Below, one piece after another: positions 7,842 to 16,875 of a stretch of 64,000 bases of DNA. The notes under the pieces are model-generated. The model was not told where the DNA came from and did not search any database. It worked only from the letters and a program-made list of their open reading frames with translations. The position numbers and the translations under genes are program-made. Positions within the stretch are counted from its first letter, which is position 1; each line of letters begins with the position of its first letter. Source of the stretch: Trichomonas vaginalis G3 (Eukaryota; Parabasalia; Trichomonadida; Trichomonadidae); contig NC_067208.1 in NCBI RefSeq assembly GCF_026262505.1, positions 2,108,001-2,172,000 of the forward strand, in the 5' to 3' direction.

Positions 7842-8780
7842 ATGATTTCAACAATCGGCACAACAACAATTCAAACTACAGCACCAAACTCGTTAGTCAT
7901 GAATCCAACATCTATGTTAGTAGAGATGAAAAGCTTCATTCCTTCTTCATATACTTTCGAAACAAAAATCCAGAAGATAAAGCAAGAACTTTTAACAAGT
8001 AATTTAGACTGTAGTGCGAAAGATGAAACAAATGAACAGTATCTTTATGAAATGCAGGACATTATTGACCATTTACCCAAATTGCCTGAAATCCAACAAC
8101 AAAAACTAACTATTCCTGAATTCGACGAAATTGAAGTCAAAACAACTGACTCAGTAGAAATAAAGAAGTTCATACGTAAAGTAAATTATGAATTCCTTGG
8201 TTTTCATTGCAACCATAAAGTTATGGACAAAGATTGCGACATGGTTTATAAGAATGTTTCTGACATATATAAATCTGAAGAATTTAAGACCTACGATAAC
8301 TTTGTTTCATTAGTTGCTGAATGTGTTTGGGAAATAAGAGATAAAGATAGAAGAGGCAAAGTATGGAACGAACAACTAAGACCCGCTATGTTTGAGATGA
8401 AGAGAGCAATTGACGCCTTAGTTGTTTTAGCAGGTCAAATTTCAATGTATAACGCAAAAATGAACCCGCAATGTTCAAAATGTAAGGCAGCGATGAGGAA
8501 ATATAACTACTCCGTCAAAGAGATAGAAAGAATGAGAAACGACTATGCAGATTTAAAGAAAGAAGTAGAAAAGCCAGCAGAAGATAAAATGGACATGTTA
8601 GCATTTCTGAACAAAAATTATCCAACTGCTGACGATTTCCTTCTATCTGACGTCAAGAAGAAATATAAAGAAACCTTCGGCATTGTTAAAACATTCGATG
8701 TACTAAAAGAAGAAATAGAAGCTACAAAACTGTTTAAAGTCATGAACCATCGCAACATATACCATGTAAAACGCTTGTAA
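7842..8780 (+). CDS. Maverick protein of unknown function, 312 aa
   Basis: I recognise no domain. The N-terminus is Thr/Ser-rich. The centre carries two Cys/His pairs (FHCNHKVMDKDC and CSKCK) that could bind zinc, followed by a predicted coiled coil with VKEIERMRNDYADLKKE and a conserved basic C-terminus ending HVKRL. A decayed copy at 30389-31021 keeps the C-terminal 180 residues at high identity. Both copies have an AGATCT palindrome element immediately past the stop codon, and this copy is flanked by two in inverted orientation. A DNA-binding role is a guess. Confidence 0.6.
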   Translation: MISTIGTTTIQTTAPNSLVMNPTSMLVEMKSFIPSSYTFETKIQKIKQELLTSNLDCSAKDETNEQYLYEMQDIIDHLPKLPEIQQQKLTIPEFDEIEVKTTDSVEIKKFIRKVNYEFLGFHCNHKVMDKDCDMVYKNVSDIYKSEEFKTYDNFVSLVAECVWEIRDKDRRGKVWNEQLRPAMFEMKRAIDALVVLAGQISMYNAKMNPQCSKCKAAMRKYNYSVKEIERMRNDYADLKKEVEKPAEDKMDMLAFLNKNYPTADDFLLSDVKKKYKETFGIVKTFDVLKEEIEATKLFKVMNHRNIYHVKRL

Positions 8781-8786
8781 ATAGTT

Positions 8787-8848
8787 ATGTTAGAAAAGAG
8801 GTTAGAAAACGTGTTAGATCTAACATGCTAACATAAACATTATTTTTG
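8787..8848 (+). repeat. AGATCT palindrome/iteron element, copy 2 (TTAGA class)
   Basis: Order: ATGTTAG, AGGTTAG, then palindrome TGTTAGATCTAACA at 8812-8825, then CTAACAT and TAAACATTATTTTTG. The outer pair ATGTTAG/CTAACAT is itself complementary. It lies just after the 312-aa stop codon. Confidence 0.75.
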
Positions 8849-8924
8849 CTGAATTCAGCACAAAATTCTGAGTAAAATGACATATGGCACGTGTCAAACC
8901 GTTGAGTTTTCACAAATTTTAAAA

Positions 8925-8974
8925 ATAACGTTAGTTTTATTTTTATTTATTTTTTATTTTGTATGTAAAGACAG
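8925..8974 (+). promoter_or_regulatory. Conserved promoter/leader of HNH, KilA-N and T5orf172 genes
   Basis: AATAACGTTAGTTTTATT, a T-rich tract and TTTTGTATGTAAAGACAG lead straight into the ATG at 8975. The same block precedes the KilA-N genes (9596-9647 and the complement of 29217-29270) and the T5orf172 gene (complement of 29917-29970). It is therefore probably a shared promoter of this accessory set. Initiation would lie very close to the ATG. Confidence 0.6.
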
Positions 8975-9559
8975 ATGTACGCTGAACTTGTTGGTCAAGA
9001 TGTATGGAAAGAATGTTTACAAGATGAAGAGTATGAAATTCACTGTTCTGAGCCTTTTGAAATAAGGAAGAAAGAAACCAAGAGAATTATACATGAATAT
9101 AACAGAGGAACAGGTTATATTTGTGTAACATTAAACCTCAAAAAGTACCAAAAACATGTTCTCATAGCTACTCATTTTATTTCCAATCCGAACAATTTAC
9201 CGTGTGTGGACCATATAAACCATCAAAGAGACGACAATAGACTTCAAAATTTACGTTGGGTTAGTCGCTCAGAAAATCATAAGAACAGAAGTAGTTATGG
9301 TAAATTATCTTGTGAATATTTCGATGAACTAGACGATGAAGCAATTGAAATAAACTCTTATGGAAAGCATGACTTAGAGTTCTACTATTATTCCGAAAAG
9401 GAAGATTCGTTCTATTATTATACAGGAGTTAACTATAGAAAAATGCATGTTTGTTTCCTAAAATCAGGAATTGCATATGTTACTTTGACGGATACTGAAG
9501 GAAAGAAAGTTCAAGTTCGTTTAAACGTTTTCAAGAGGTTATATGATATTCAGTTTTGA
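8975..9559 (+). CDS. NUMOD4/HNH homing-type endonuclease, 194 aa
   Basis: A NUMOD4-like DNA-binding start (around WKECLQDEEYEI) is followed by an HNH nuclease core. His 61 lies before IATHFISNP, DHIN spans residues 79-82, NRLQNLRW spans 88-95, and the closing Asn is near 101. This is the HNH_3 arrangement used by mobile endonucleases that nick or cut specific DNA sites. The C-terminal 85 residues are beta-rich and shared with the relative at 61069-61773. It could be a homing gene carried by the Maverick, or a replication or recombination nuclease. Confidence 0.85.
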   Translation: MYAELVGQDVWKECLQDEEYEIHCSEPFEIRKKETKRIIHEYNRGTGYICVTLNLKKYQKHVLIATHFISNPNNLPCVDHINHQRDDNRLQNLRWVSRSENHKNRSSYGKLSCEYFDELDDEAIEINSYGKHDLEFYYYSEKEDSFYYYTGVNYRKMHVCFLKSGIAYVTLTDTEGKKVQVRLNVFKRLYDIQF

Positions 9560-9647
9560 ACCCTGAATTTTTAACATTTCTTTAACACAGAAAAATAAAG
9601 TTAGTTTTATTTTTATTTATTTTTTTATTTTGTATGTAAGGACAGAT

Positions 9648-10472
9648 ATGTCAACAACAGAGAACACAACAACTGCTATCGTTCATGAAGCCATAAATGA
9701 AGAATACGAGTGGGTTCAGTTTAACAAACAACTCCGTCTCATTCGTTCGGTCAAAGACGATATGTACCAAATGCAAAGTATTTTGACAGCATGTTTTGCT
9801 CCAGACACTAAACACGCAGACGACTGGTTCAAAAACCAAAGCACACAAGAACTTTTGAGTGAAATTTCTCTAGACCGACTTTTTTCGGTCTTGCATAAAA
9901 CACATGAAAATCGTAAAAATTTGCCAATAAATTTAAGAGGTTATTATGTTCATAGACTTTTAGTAAATGCAGTTGCAATGTGGGCTTCTCCTCGTTATGC
10001 ATGGCATGTTTACAGACTTCTTGACGAAATTCATAGACAAGAACGTGGAGAGATGGAAAAGAAACTTCAAGCAAAAGATGAAGTCATTGAATCCAAAGAC
10101 AAAAGCATACAGAAAAGAATACCACGTTCAGTACCAAAAGGAAAGGAAAAGAGTTATAAGTATATGATATATACTGAAGAGTTGGAGAAAGAAGAAGATA
10201 AAGATATGGTTATGTTGCATTTAGTCAGAAGAAACAACAAAAGCTTTTATGACCTTGCTAAGATTTACAAATCTGACAGAAACTGGTTCTATCGTGAAAA
10301 CTTACCGATTTCAATGACACCGAATGAGCAAATAAAGGAAATTGTCAAAAATACTCTTCCTCAAACACACTATGACATCAAAGGTTGCACAATACTTACA
10401 TTCAAAGAAGACTTAACATTACTGAAGGAAAAAATAACAGAATATTTCGATAACTTCAAAGAGGAAGAATAA
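9648..10472 (+). CDS. KilA-N domain protein, 274 aa
   Basis: The ATG at 9648 is chosen because it follows the conserved leader; the frame upstream has no better start. Residues 40-125 form a KilA-N DNA-binding domain with the pattern W-F-x-N then NLRGYYVHRLLVNAVAMW and SPRYAWHVYRLLDEI. A basic coiled coil follows (about 130-160). The C-terminal domain begins YKYMIYTEE and carries RNWFYRENLP, similar to the C-terminal partner domain of KilA-N proteins in large DNA viruses. A near copy lies at 28413-29216. It is probably a transcription or replication regulator. Confidence 0.85.
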   Translation: MSTTENTTTAIVHEAINEEYEWVQFNKQLRLIRSVKDDMYQMQSILTACFAPDTKHADDWFKNQSTQELLSEISLDRLFSVLHKTHENRKNLPINLRGYYVHRLLVNAVAMWASPRYAWHVYRLLDEIHRQERGEMEKKLQAKDEVIESKDKSIQKRIPRSVPKGKEKSYKYMIYTEELEKEEDKDMVMLHLVRRNNKSFYDLAKIYKSDRNWFYRENLPISMTPNEQIKEIVKNTLPQTHYDIKGCTILTFKEDLTLLKEKITEYFDNFKEEE

Positions 10473-10526
10473 AAAAATCTAAGCTAATTTTATTTTTTTA
10501 TAAAATTTTATCTCATATGAAAGAAC

Positions 10527-10742
10527 ATGAATTTAGAATATTCGGAACTCATGACAGAAGAAGAGAACGAACAACATGTAAAAGATTATGCAAAATTTCT
10601 GAAGACATACAAAGCATTTAAACAATATCTAAATGCTTCTAAAGATTATGCAAAATTTCTGAAGGTATATAAAGCTTATGAAAAAGCGTATGAAAAGTTT
10701 ATACATTGGGGAATTGTTGTAAAATATCGATATGAAGACTAA
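10527..10742 (+). CDS. Small charged protein with internal repeat, 71 aa
   Basis: The ATG follows an A/T-rich leader resembling the other Maverick promoters. The protein is helical and charged and contains a duplicated KDYAKFLK-x-YKA segment at about residues 19-31 and 39-51. I do not recognise a family. Its stop lies only 18 bp from the convergent 157-aa gene. Confidence 0.45.
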   Translation: MNLEYSELMTEEENEQHVKDYAKFLKTYKAFKQYLNASKDYAKFLKVYKAYEKAYEKFIHWGIVVKYRYED

Positions 10743-10760
10743 CCAAAAATATATTTTTGC

Positions 10761-11234
10761 TTAAATGACGTCAGGGTCAATTTCTTCAACCATTTCACTT
10801 CCTTCGTCAATGTCAATAGAAGCTTCTTCAACCTTTGGTAAGAACTTTTGTATAACATCTTTGTTCGTTATTGTTTTCAGAGATGAAGAATAATATTTCA
10901 CATTTGTTTCACCCTTCTTATATTCTTTCTGTTCGGAAAGATTCATAGCAATACTGAAGAAGTCAATGTTGGAGTTCTTTATAATAGTATAATGAGTATC
11001 TTTGACATTCACGAAGAAACCCTTTTGTTTCAAAACTACTGCTAACTCTTGTGAAGTATAACGTTTGCGGTCAATGACAATAGCTAATGGTCTGACATAC
11101 TGACCAAACTTAGATTCTTTCACAAACTTCTTGTTAAAGATAACATTGACGTTTGAAGCATTATTGAACTCATTCTTGATGACAGTAGCGAGAGCATTGT
11201 ATGAAAAGAACTTGCAATCTTGCATGTGTTTCAT
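10761..11234 (-). CDS. Maverick hypothetical protein, 157 aa
   Basis: No domain is recognised. A basic N-terminal half (FNKKFVKESK, VIDRKRYT) is followed by an acidic tail ending EEIDPDVI. The protein at 26178-26597 has a similar acidic end (IDIDPEMF) and occupies the same place next to helicase sequences. That suggests a shared small replication-associated or single-strand-binding-like protein, which is inference only. The first ATG directly follows TTTTATTTTA and is preferred; a second Met lies three codons in. Confidence 0.5.
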   Translation of the reverse strand: MKHMQDCKFFSYNALATVIKNEFNNASNVNVIFNKKFVKESKFGQYVRPLAIVIDRKRYTSQELAVVLKQKGFFVNVKDTHYTIIKNSNIDFFSIAMNLSEQKEYKKGETNVKYYSSSLKTITNKDVIQKFLPKVEEASIDIDEGSEMVEEIDPDVI

Positions 11235-11323
11235 TAAAATAAAAATATTAAATTATTTTGAAAAATAACTTAAAAAAATCTAATCTAATTTTTTCAAAAA
11301 ATATTTTTTATCCGATAGAAAAG

Positions 11324-11668
11324 ATGACAGAAAAATTAACTTTTTACATAGCGCCAGACCCTTCTTGCCCACATCTTTTTAAGCCACAATATATAGTCAT
11401 AGAACTAAATAGAGAAAGCGAAATTCTACAAATAGAAGAAAGCGAAATTCTACAAACAGAAGAAACATATAGAGACCTAGATAACGAAACTGGATATGCA
11501 CTATTCTGGTTAGATTGTCCTTATGAAATGTATGAAAAAAAGGCTTTATATGAAGAATATAGAAAATATTGTCATGAAAACAATATAAGACCAAGCTCTA
11601 GAGAAAAATTCTATGCTGGTATAAAACATCTTTTCGAAGTTCGGAATGGCAAATATAGAAAGAAATAA
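11324..11668 (+). CDS. Stand-alone SF3-helicase C-terminal domain, 114 aa
   Basis: The start is placed at the ATG after TTATCCGATAGAAAAG, the same leader that precedes 26178. The last 50 residues match the C-terminal end of the SF3 helicase at 24904-26139, including a L-Y-x-x-Y-x-x-Y-C core and a final V-x-N-G-x-Y-x-K-K. There is no Walker motif, so the ATPase part is missing. The middle carries a duplicated ESEILQ-x-EE. It lies just upstream of the DNA polymerase, where a helicase would be expected, so it may be a remnant or a free adaptor domain. Confidence 0.6.
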   Translation: MTEKLTFYIAPDPSCPHLFKPQYIVIELNRESEILQIEESEILQTEETYRDLDNETGYALFWLDCPYEMYEKKALYEEYRKYCHENNIRPSSREKFYAGIKHLFEVRNGKYRKK

Positions 11669-11719
11669 TTTTTCTAAGTTTATTTTTTCAAAAAATATTT
11701 TTTTTATTTCCTACTAAAG

Positions 11720-12994
11720 ATGTATCGGAAGTTGTCTAAGTTAGAACACTCGGAAATAAAACAACTTCTTACAGAAGCTAATATAGATGTTGCAAAGCAT
11801 TACACAACAAACAAAAAGGCACTCGCTGACATCCTCAATGACTATAATGGTGAAATAACTTATGATAGAATTCATGAGTTCATAAAGCCGCAACGCGGCG
11901 AGGACGAAGTCCATGCAAGAGCATTTCCTTTAAATGACGTTGCTATTGACTTATATCATAGACGTTCAATACCTCATGAAGTAAGAAGAGAAATGTTTGA
12001 CATAACAAATGCAAACGTTGGTCATACTCGTAAAGCTCTTTCACATGACGTTCGTCAAGAGATGTTTGACATAACAAATGCAAACGTTGGTGAAACAAGA
12101 AGAGCTGTACCACATGAAGTAAGAAGAGAAATGTTTGACATAACAAATGCAAACGTTGGTGAAACACGAAAGAGAGATGACACACTGAAACAACAGAGAA
12201 GAGAGATGTTTAAAAGTGCTATAGAACAAGTTCGCAAAGCTAATAATGTCATTCGTTCCATTGACGACAAACCAAAAGAAGGTGAGAGATGGTTAAAGAA
12301 AGATGAAGAAAATAGGAAGAGGAATGTGAAGTCAGGCAATAGACTCATTGACTTTAACATCGAAGCTTTAGATGAACCAAACAGAGACTACTTACACAAA
12401 CATTTCGGTAAGGTTTTCATGAGACTCTTAGAGAAAATTAAAATAAACTCCCAACAGAGATGGATGGTATGTTATAAACTTGGTGGAAAGTATGAATGTT
12501 CTACGTTAAACCTCAATAATATTGGAACATTACTACATCAGCTCTTGAAGGAGAACTTTATATCAGAGATAGAAGCAAATGCTGCAGGTATTGTTGAAAT
12601 GCACTATGACTTCTTCTTGACAAACATAAAGAATCTTACTGAAATAAAGATGTATGATTTAACAGAATATGAAGGCTTAACGATGTCAGATGTAAAGAAA
12701 GGCAAACCAAAAAAGAGACCATATAGAGATGAAAGCACACTGACAAATGACCAGAAAGCCATTTTGGAAGCTCTTAAGCAAACAGGAAACCCAGCACTTA
12801 TAGAAAGCTTTTGGAAAGATAATGGTGAAAAGAAGTTTTATAAGAAGAGAAGCGGTCAGTTCTGGAAGTATCTTTGCACATTACCTATAAATCTTGAACG
12901 CTACCAAATCTTCAATGAACTGAACAAAAGAACTGCAACACTTATGACAGAGACAATTGTTCGTTTATGCTTGCATTCAGGCTGGAGTAAATGA
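11720..12994 (+). CDS. polB: Protein-primed DNA polymerase B, N-terminal segment
   Basis: This 424-aa frame is the N-terminal extension of the Maverick polymerase, the region expected to hold priming or terminal-protein functions. Around residues 88-155 are three tandem repeats of about 29 residues, each containing VR-x-EMFDITNANVG. A GC hairpin pair (11887-11912) is coded just before them. The frame shifts near 12955 and continues in the next segment, so the gene is probably broken. Confidence 0.7.
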   Translation: MYRKLSKLEHSEIKQLLTEANIDVAKHYTTNKKALADILNDYNGEITYDRIHEFIKPQRGEDEVHARAFPLNDVAIDLYHRRSIPHEVRREMFDITNANVGHTRKALSHDVRQEMFDITNANVGETRRAVPHEVRREMFDITNANVGETRKRDDTLKQQRREMFKSAIEQVRKANNVIRSIDDKPKEGERWLKKDEENRKRNVKSGNRLIDFNIEALDEPNRDYLHKHFGKVFMRLLEKIKINSQQRWMVCYKLGGKYECSTLNLNNIGTLLHQLLKENFISEIEANAAGIVEMHYDFFLTNIKNLTEIKMYDLTEYEGLTMSDVKKGKPKKRPYRDESTLTNDQKAILEALKQTGNPALIESFWKDNGEKKFYKKRSGQFWKYLCTLPINLERYQIFNELNKRTATLMTETIVRLCLHSGWSK

Positions 12995-13331
12995 AGAAAC
13001 TATTGACCACATGAGAGAAGTCATTCGTGTTAGAGACTTTCCTCAAAGTAAAGTACAAGAAATTTCTGACGCAACAGGTATAGCATTTAATGTTACCATT
13101 GGTTACTTCAATGACTCAAGACATAATGAAATAAAGAGATACATACCAAAAGAATGTGAAACTGTTCGAACTATTGACTTACTTCTTGTTGAAGACCACT
13201 ACATGCTAAATGAAAGACTTCCAATGACAACATATTTCATTCGAAACTATATAGAAATCTTGAAGGAGTGTGGTGGAATGAACATTGAAAAACAGATGAA
13301 ATATATACAAAGAGAGAAGATAAATATGTAG
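12957..13331 (+). CDS. polB: DNA polymerase B, middle segment (frameshifted)
   Basis: This frame overlaps the end of the N-terminal segment and lacks its own ATG at the junction. It encodes about 120 residues of mixed helix with no catalytic motif, leading towards the exonuclease domain. It stops at 13331, and the sequence continues in other frames until 13366. Two more shifts are needed there. Confidence 0.6.
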   Translation: MFVYACIQAGVNEETIDHMREVIRVRDFPQSKVQEISDATGIAFNVTIGYFNDSRHNEIKRYIPKECETVRTIDLLLVEDHYMLNERLPMTTYFIRNYIEILKECGGMNIEKQMKYIQREKINM

Positions 13332-13365
13332 TTCGCATGGATAGAACACACCGCTATGGGATGTT

Positions 13366-15633
13366 ATGAAAACATTGTGGGAGTGCAAATATTTTGAACC
13401 TATTTCTTATGGAGAACTTTTCACATATACGACTGACTTATATAAACAGAACCTTGCACCATTTAAAGATTTGACATATGCTCCAAAGTATTGTGTACAA
13501 CTGAAGAAGAAAGCAGAGTCAAAAGAAGTAAATAAAGCTAAATGTAAGTTCATACCTGAGCACGTTTTCTTTGCTGACTTTGAGTGTAGTACGGATGGCT
13601 TTCATAAAGCTTTTAACATCTGTTATGACAGTGAAGATGGTTCAGTTAGTGAAAGTATTTGGGGTCAAAACTGTGCAACAGAATTTTTGGAAAGACTTCC
13701 TGACAAGAGTTTAATATATTTCCATAACCTCAGTTATGACATAAACTTCATCTTAAGACACATGACAGAAGTGAAAGGAACTCCCATCATTAAAGGTTCA
13801 CGAACAATGCAAATAACTGGTTTATATAAAGGAAGGGCAATTATTATAAAAGACTCTTACAGTGTTATAAATAAGAAGCTTAAACTATTTCCTGCTATGT
13901 TTAACTTACAAACAGGACCGAAAGAAGTATTTCCATATAACTACTACAGCAGTGTTTTGTTAGCAAATGACAACAGAACTGGTGTCATTTCTGAAGCATG
14001 TAAGTTTATCCATGATGCAGATACATTTATGAAGAACATAGATTCCATCAAAGGTTGCAGAATAGATGAAAACCACTTCGACTTAGAAAAATATAGCACG
14101 TTTTACTGCAAACAAGATGTAAGAATTTTAAGAGAAGGTTTTGTAAAGTTCCGCAATGACTTATTGAAAGAGTTTGATTTAAACGTTTATGACTACGTTA
14201 GTATTTGTTCTATTGCTAACAAATTGTTTGAGAACAGAGTATACTTCCCGAATGGAAATCTTTATGACCTCTCAAATAAACCAAGAGAATTTATTTCGAG
14301 ATGCATTCAAGGTGGAAGATGTATGTTGTCAGATAACATGAAACAAAAGAGCAAAAAGAAACTCATTGCTGACTTCGACACTGTTTCATTATATCCTTCA
14401 GCTATAGCAAGACTTTATACTTTAGAAGGTATTCCAAAAGTATTGAAGGAAGAAATGTTAAGCACAGAGTATCTCATGAGACATTTATTCGATGACGACC
14501 AAAAGGAACCCATTGGTGAAAAGTTTATGTCTGGCTTCTTTGTTCTCATTAAGATAACAGAGATTGGTATACCCAGACACTTTCATTTAATAGTTTGCGA
14601 CCCTGAACTAAATCCAGAACTTAACGTTCCAAGAAGTTCAAACACTTGCTGTCTCATGTATGTTGACCATATAACATTACAAGACCTCATAAAATATCAA
14701 GGTGTCAAATGTGAAGTGTTGCAAGGATACTATTACGATGGAAACAGAGATATGAGAATAAGAGATGAAGTAAAGAAGTTGTTTGAGTTAAGGTTAAAGT
14801 ATAAGAAAGAAGAAAACCCCTTACAAGAAATTATAAAACTCATTCTGAACAGCATTTATGGCAAAACTATTCTATCTCCTATTGAGTCAAAAATAACCAT
14901 AGTAGATGACAAAGATGCTATAAGATATGCTATAAGAAATTACAACCATATAGTGAAGTTCGAAGGTTTGGATGGTTCAGATAAAACTATTTTCAAGCTA
15001 ACGAAAAGCATTTGCAGACACTTTAACTTCTGTCCACTTGGTGTTAATATTCTGTCTATGTCAAAACGTATTATGAATGAAGTATTCTGTACTGCAGAGG
15101 ACATGGGACTTCAAATCTTTTACCAGGATACCGACAGTATGCACTTATATAATGAAGACATCCCAAAGCTTGCAGCAGAGTTTAAGAAGAGATATGGTCG
15201 CGAACTTATAGGAAAGAACCTTGGTCAATTTCATAGCGACTTTGCAGAAATAACACCTGGAAAACAAAGTTTAGCTTATAAAAGTATTTTCTGTGGAAAG
15301 AAGACCTACATAGACTTACTCACTAACGATTTAAATGAAGTTGCATTTCACTGCAGAATGAAAGGCGTGAAGCAAGATGTTATTGCTTTAACCGCTAATG
15401 AAATGTTTCCTGAAGCTATACAATGCTATTACAATGAAGATAAGAACATTCACATACCTGTTGGAACATATGACAAAGACTCTGAGTTCAGTTTAATGAA
15501 ACTTTACAAAGCACTTCATGATGGTCAAGAGATTGCATTCGACTTATGTAAGTCATGTCAACCTTGCTTTGCTGAAAAGTTCAACTTTTCAATAACGACT
15601 AAAACAAGCTTTATTCGTAAGTTGAAGTTCTGA
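13366..15633 (+). CDS. polB: Protein-primed DNA polymerase B, exonuclease and polymerase domains
   Basis: This 755-aa frame holds all core motifs. Exo I is DFE at 71-73, Exo II HNLSYDINFI near 120-129 and Exo III YCKQDV at 247-252. Polymerase motif A is DFDTVSLYPSAI at 336-347, motif B NSIYGK at 495-500, motif C QDTDS at 587-591, and the KxY element is KTY at 646-648. It is the replicative polymerase of Maverick/Polinton elements. The catalytic part is intact although the full gene has three upstream frameshifts, so decay is recent or the breaks are sequence errors. Confidence 0.92.
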   Translation: MKTLWECKYFEPISYGELFTYTTDLYKQNLAPFKDLTYAPKYCVQLKKKAESKEVNKAKCKFIPEHVFFADFECSTDGFHKAFNICYDSEDGSVSESIWGQNCATEFLERLPDKSLIYFHNLSYDINFILRHMTEVKGTPIIKGSRTMQITGLYKGRAIIIKDSYSVINKKLKLFPAMFNLQTGPKEVFPYNYYSSVLLANDNRTGVISEACKFIHDADTFMKNIDSIKGCRIDENHFDLEKYSTFYCKQDVRILREGFVKFRNDLLKEFDLNVYDYVSICSIANKLFENRVYFPNGNLYDLSNKPREFISRCIQGGRCMLSDNMKQKSKKKLIADFDTVSLYPSAIARLYTLEGIPKVLKEEMLSTEYLMRHLFDDDQKEPIGEKFMSGFFVLIKITEIGIPRHFHLIVCDPELNPELNVPRSSNTCCLMYVDHITLQDLIKYQGVKCEVLQGYYYDGNRDMRIRDEVKKLFELRLKYKKEENPLQEIIKLILNSIYGKTILSPIESKITIVDDKDAIRYAIRNYNHIVKFEGLDGSDKTIFKLTKSICRHFNFCPLGVNILSMSKRIMNEVFCTAEDMGLQIFYQDTDSMHLYNEDIPKLAAEFKKRYGRELIGKNLGQFHSDFAEITPGKQSLAYKSIFCGKKTYIDLLTNDLNEVAFHCRMKGVKQDVIALTANEMFPEAIQCYYNEDKNIHIPVGTYDKDSEFSLMKLYKALHDGQEIAFDLCKSCQPCFAEKFNFSITTKTSFIRKLKF

Positions 15634-15693
15634 GGTCATTTATTTTTGTCAGCAATGAGGTCATTCGTGATAAAAATAAAGCTAGCGTAGATT

Positions 15694-16551
15694 TTACAAT
15701 ACTGCGATGGTAGAGTTTAAGAGTTGTGCTTCAATGTAGAGACAGTCCTTCCCATCTGGAGGCAAGAACACTGGACATTTATGGTCATGAGTGGAGTACA
15801 TGTCTATCCAAAACTCACGATTGAAGCCAGTTAATTTATAGTATTTAGGGTTAGGAAGTGGTGAAGTTCTTGTATGACCAATGAACTCATTTTCAACGCC
15901 TTTGGCTATATTAGAGTAAAGTATTGCTTGCTTTCTATCCCAAATGCCAGGTGTTACAATCTTTGAAAATTCATTTTTCCTCGGAAGCATTGCATCATAA
16001 TTGAAAACATTCTTAAAATCATCACTTGGTTCGGAGATTTGAAATCTTATACGTAATGGATTTTCTTTCTTTTTAGCGACTTCATTGAATGGTGAGAATA
16101 CAATGAATTGACAGTCATGAGTTCCATCTTCATTTTCATTAAATTCATAATGAAAGTCTATAAGTTGTGGCTGACTACCTTCTTCTTTCAGTTGTGCAAG
16201 AAACTCACGTAAAGGCTGTAAAGTTTGTACTTCAATGTTGAACTTTTTCTCGAACATCTCATTAAATGAAATCATACATTGTTGCAATGTTGTATCGTCT
16301 TTAAAGTATTTGTATATGTGAATGTTTTGGGCGCTTAAAGACTGTTCGTCATTTTCTATCTCGACTTGAAGTATAAAGTCAACCTTTCTGAAAGCACGTG
16401 TTATATACATAGATGTTATGCCAATGTACTTCTCTTCATTTATGTTCACAATCCAGTCTGTTGGAAACTTAAACGTTACTCTGTTCCCCTTTATTTTGAC
16501 GTCAGGGTTTTCACTACTGAACGCAACAGTTAAAGGTATTTGTCTATACAT
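15694..16551 (-). CDS. Penton-like minor capsid candidate (family 2), 285 aa, intact
   Basis: This is a full-length relative of the genes at 1-371, 34779-35659 and 39153-40000. Shared points are an N-terminal F-x-F/Y-P-x-x-W segment, a Ser/Pro-rich loop before an F-W-I/V strand, and a C-terminal PPDGKDCLYIEAQL strand that aligns with PKDGKDGLIIEMIL of the 35.6-kb copy. The all-beta character and position beside the capsid gene suggest a jelly-roll minor capsid protein, without direct proof. Maverick A would then carry two family-2 paralogues. Confidence 0.55.
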   Translation of the reverse strand: MYRQIPLTVAFSSENPDVKIKGNRVTFKFPTDWIVNINEEKYIGITSMYITRAFRKVDFILQVEIENDEQSLSAQNIHIYKYFKDDTTLQQCMISFNEMFEKKFNIEVQTLQPLREFLAQLKEEGSQPQLIDFHYEFNENEDGTHDCQFIVFSPFNEVAKKKENPLRIRFQISEPSDDFKNVFNYDAMLPRKNEFSKIVTPGIWDRKQAILYSNIAKGVENEFIGHTRTSPLPNPKYYKLTGFNREFWIDMYSTHDHKCPVFLPPDGKDCLYIEAQLLNSTIAVL

Positions 16552-16575
16552 TTAATTCGGATAAAAATAAACCAT

Positions 16576-16830
16576 TTACTCTTTCTTTGCTTCAGCTTCT
16601 TTAGCTTTTGCTTCTTCTCTAGCTTTTTTCGCCAGCAAACGTGGGTTCTTCTGTCTTCCAGCAGCTAATGCAGCTAGTTGTTTTTCACTAAGTTTTCTCT
16701 TTGGTCTCTCTGGCTTTTGTTCTTGTTTTTGTTCCTTCAGTTCGGATAAAATTTGCTCGCGAATTTCTTTCTTCAATGCTTCAACATCTATGACACCTTG
16801 GGTCTTGTCCGTAGGGCTTGTCTGAGTCAT
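16576..16830 (-). CDS. Small Lys/Glu-rich coiled-coil protein, 84 aa
   Basis: An Ala/Lys/Glu-rich helical protein: residues 16-45 are heptad-like and the rest is basic (RPKRKLSEKQ, then AALAAGRQKN). Such composition occurs in small core or DNA-binding proteins of virus-like elements. Its ATG diverges from the next gene across 45 bp containing CAGATAAAAAACTAAATT. Confidence 0.5.
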   Translation of the reverse strand: MTQTSPTDKTQGVIDVEALKKEIREQILSELKEQKQEQKPERPKRKLSEKQLAALAAGRQKNPRLLAKKAREEAKAKEAEAKKE

Positions 16831-16875
16831 TTGACTGCAGATAAAAAACTAAATTAAAACTTTAACCGATGTAAA

